From a virus: 26,635 bases of DNA. How positions within the stretch are numbered: position 1 is the stretch's first letter; each line of letters begins with the position of its first letter. Made by a program: the position numbers and the translations under genes. The stretch covers positions 1 to 26,635 of IMG/VR virus record IMGVR_UViG_3300035202_000312; one strand, 5' to 3'. The notes under the pieces are model-generated. The model was not told the origin of the DNA, did no database searches, and was given only the letters and a program-made list of their open reading frames with translations. Positions 25,163 to 26,635 of the stretch are shown here, piece after piece.

Positions 25163-26161
25163 ATGCACATTAATACCTATAATACTTCTTCGGGTAGGTA
25201 TGCTTTAGAGATTACTAATAGTGCCAAAACCATTTTTTATGTAAGAAATGATGGTGTGGTTCAAGCAGATGGCGGGAATCAAGTTCTTCACGCTGGTAAC
25301 TACTCCTCTTATGCTCTCCCTAAAACATTAAGTAGCGGTTATACAGTAGGCATGGGTAGTTGGGGATTGAGAAATACGACACCTTCTGGCTATATTGAGT
25401 TTGGCCCCGCCAATTCCAGTTGGGCGCATATATATGAAAGTGGTTCTTCGAATGGTTTTTATATGAACTCGAATCTTCATATTGCCGATGGATATCAAGT
25501 TCTTCATGCTAATAACTTCATATCTTATGCTCTCTCATTGTCTGGCAACACATCATCTGCGGTCGGATTTAAAAGAGTTGAAATAAGAAATGACCTCTAT
25601 AGTGGCTCTGTAACTGATGGAAGTTTGTCATTCTGGGGTACAGGAGGTGCAACGACTTCACGGATGCAATTCATACCAATTGCAACTGGTAGTTTTGGGG
25701 AACACGGCTCTACCAGCGGTGGTTATAATACTTATTTCGATATGGATTCTACTGGGAGAGGGTGGATATTCAGAAACGCAACAACCTCTACTAATATCTT
25801 TTCAATACAAAATCAGGGTCATGTGGCTGCAAATGGAGATATAACTGCTTATTATTCAGATGCTCGCCTAAAAGACTTTCACGGAGTCATAGAAAACTCA
25901 CTCGACAAAGTAATGAAACTGAATGGCTATTACTTCACCGAAAATGCAAAGGCAAAAGAATTAGGATACAGTAATGACCGTATGCAAGTGGGTGTCTCAG
26001 CACAGGAGATTGAGAAAGTGTTACCCGAACTTATCAAAGATGCTCCAATCGGACACGGATATATGACCATTGATTATAGCAAACTAACCCCGCTTCTAAT
26101 AGAAGCAATAAAAGAATTGAAAAACGAAATCAACCAAATTAAAGGAATAAACAATGGCTGA
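25163..26161 (+). CDS. Tail fiber C-terminal part with S74 chaperone (332 aa from ATG)
   Basis: Contains the second LSSGYTVGMG module (residues 56-127) and then a Peptidase_S74 intramolecular chaperone from residue 232: YYSDARLKDF carries the cleavage Ser (S232) with Lys five residues later (K237), the pattern known for the endosialidase-type autoproteolytic chaperone. VGVSAQEIEKVLPEL (277-291) and a C-terminal helix PLLIEAIKELKNEI (310-323) complete the domain. The family assists trimerisation of fibers and is then cut off. The frame is open without interruption from 25067, directly after the TGA, so this is best read as the end of the 21686 fiber. A restart at ATG 25163, with only a weak GGTG upstream, is possible but not well supported. 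Confidence 0.85.
   Translation: MHINTYNTSSGRYALEITNSAKTIFYVRNDGVVQADGGNQVLHAGNYSSYALPKTLSSGYTVGMGSWGLRNTTPSGYIEFGPANSSWAHIYESGSSNGFYMNSNLHIADGYQVLHANNFISYALSLSGNTSSAVGFKRVEIRNDLYSGSVTDGSLSFWGTGGATTSRMQFIPIATGSFGEHGSTSGGYNTYFDMDSTGRGWIFRNATTSTNIFSIQNQGHVAANGDITAYYSDARLKDFHGVIENSLDKVMKLNGYYFTENAKAKELGYSNDRMQVGVSAQEIEKVLPELIKDAPIGHGYMTIDYSKLTPLLIEAIKELKNEINQIKGINNG
25325..25536 (+). repeat. Direct repeat, copy 2 (fiber TVGMGSWG module)
   Basis: Second copy of the 24209-24420 module, downstream of the TGA and upstream of the S74 domain. It differs at the end (HANNFISYALS in place of HAGNYSSYALP). The similarity continues, more weakly, after the repeat: both copies lead into an NTYFxMDSTGRGW segment followed by FRNATTSTN. 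Confidence 0.9.
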
Positions 26162-26387
26162 TACATATAAAGTACAAGAAGTACTCTCAACTCCAGCGAT
26201 AGTTACGAGTGATGATAAAGACAAACAAATATCTCGGAGTTTTACCGAGAGTAGAGAAGAAGTCTTTACTATTCGGATGTTGGAACAACAAATGGCAGAT
26301 TGCGACAACCAAATAGAAATGGCAACAGACCGCAAGGCTGAGTTGCAAGCTAAGATTGACGAAGCTGAAAAGGTGCTTGCTGAATAA
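26154..26387 (+). CDS. Small coiled-coil protein (77 aa)
   Basis: Overlaps the end of the fiber frame by eight bases and has a good ribosome site (AAGGA at 26142-26146) seven bases before the ATG, so it is likely a real gene. The second half (residues about 43-75) is a regular charged heptad helix rich in Glu, Lys, Asp and Gln. The N-terminal half is polar. I recognise no family. Its position after the fiber would fit a small fiber-associated protein or chaperone, but this is a guess. It has no membrane span, so it does not look like a holin. Confidence 0.7.
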   Translation: MADTYKVQEVLSTPAIVTSDDKDKQISRSFTESREEVFTIRMLEQQMADCDNQIEMATDRKAELQAKIDEAEKVLAE

Positions 26388-26635
26388 TGACAATGACTTC
26401 GTCATTATCGAATATTAGAATGTGGGATATGGCATATGAAGTACAAGAATATACTCCGGGAGCCGATGGTCACCAAGTCTCTCTTACCGAAATGGTAGAG
26501 AATGCGGAAGAGTTATACAATTCTGCACCATACATGACTTGGGCAACTCCTCACGCATTTTCTGAATGGAGAAGCTTAGAGTATTGTCTATCACTTGATA
26601 CATTGGTAGATATGGCAGATGGAACCCAGAAGGCA
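26387..26635 (+). CDS. Hypothetical protein, 3' truncated by window end (83+ aa)
   Basis: Begins with an ATG that shares one base with the preceding TAA (TAATG); a second in-frame ATG follows two codons later and could be the actual start. The frame is open to the last base, so the true length is unknown. The visible 83 residues include Trp/Tyr-containing stretches (MWDMAYEVQEY and APYMTWATPHAFSEW) and no recognisable motif. A hairpin (arms at 26384-26391 and 26401-26408) covers the start codon and could control initiation or enforce coupling to the upstream gene. Function unknown. Confidence 0.6.
   Translation, partial: MTMTSSLSNIRMWDMAYEVQEYTPGADGHQVSLTEMVENAEELYNSAPYMTWATPHAFSEWRSLEYCLSLDTLVDMADGTQKA

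Noticed and set aside
21686-26161. UGA recoded as tryptophan across the genome
   Set aside because: TGA serves as the functional stop of the 505-residue gene (16104-16106) and of the 41-residue peptide gene, TGG is the Trp codon throughout, and the long genes contain no other internal TGA.

Overview
The window is the virion-structure module of an AT-rich tailed double-stranded DNA phage. All genes lie on the + strand and are packed with almost no intergenic DNA. The order is packaging ATPase, portal, scaffold, major capsid protein, connector-type proteins, a tail hub protein, a cluster of internal (ejection) proteins including one of 1859 residues, and a large repeat-built fiber. A short-tailed (podovirus-like) phage of a Gram-negative host is the best reading. 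I see no tape-measure, tail-tube, sheath or baseplate genes, the portal looks P22-like, and a Gly-zipper protein plus a giant polyvalent ejection protein with a peptidase domain are present. The style recalls uncultured aquatic podoviruses, but host and habitat cannot be fixed from sequence alone. No integrase, replication, lysis, tRNA or CRISPR features are visible.

Layout: 1-376 holds small ORFs ahead of the terminase. One of them, a 41-residue basic peptide at 251-376, has an N-terminus that closely resembles the N-terminus of the major capsid protein encoded about 4.7 kb downstream. 373-6457 is the head module (TerL, portal, scaffold, capsid), closed by a strong GC hairpin. 6527-13184 carries a small virion protein, a probable connector, a repeat-rich coiled-coil protein and a tail hub/stabilisation-type protein. 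13184-21696 encodes four probable internal virion proteins. The last has an N-terminal M15-type zinc peptidase signature and an LPD38-like region. 21686-26161 is a tail fiber with tandem H-x-H repeat modules and a C-terminal S74 intramolecular chaperone, but one in-frame TGA at 25064-25066 separates the chaperone from the rest. 26154-26635 holds two small ORFs, the second cut by the window end.

Expression looks like one long late operon. Consensus Shine-Dalgarno sites sit mainly before the scaffold, the capsid and the 182-residue protein, which are expected to be abundant. Many other junctions are TAATG or ATGA stop-start overlaps that suggest translational coupling. The two observations most worth following are the capsid N-terminus look-alike peptide next to the terminase, and the TGA-split fiber, whose interruption lies between two in-frame direct repeats.
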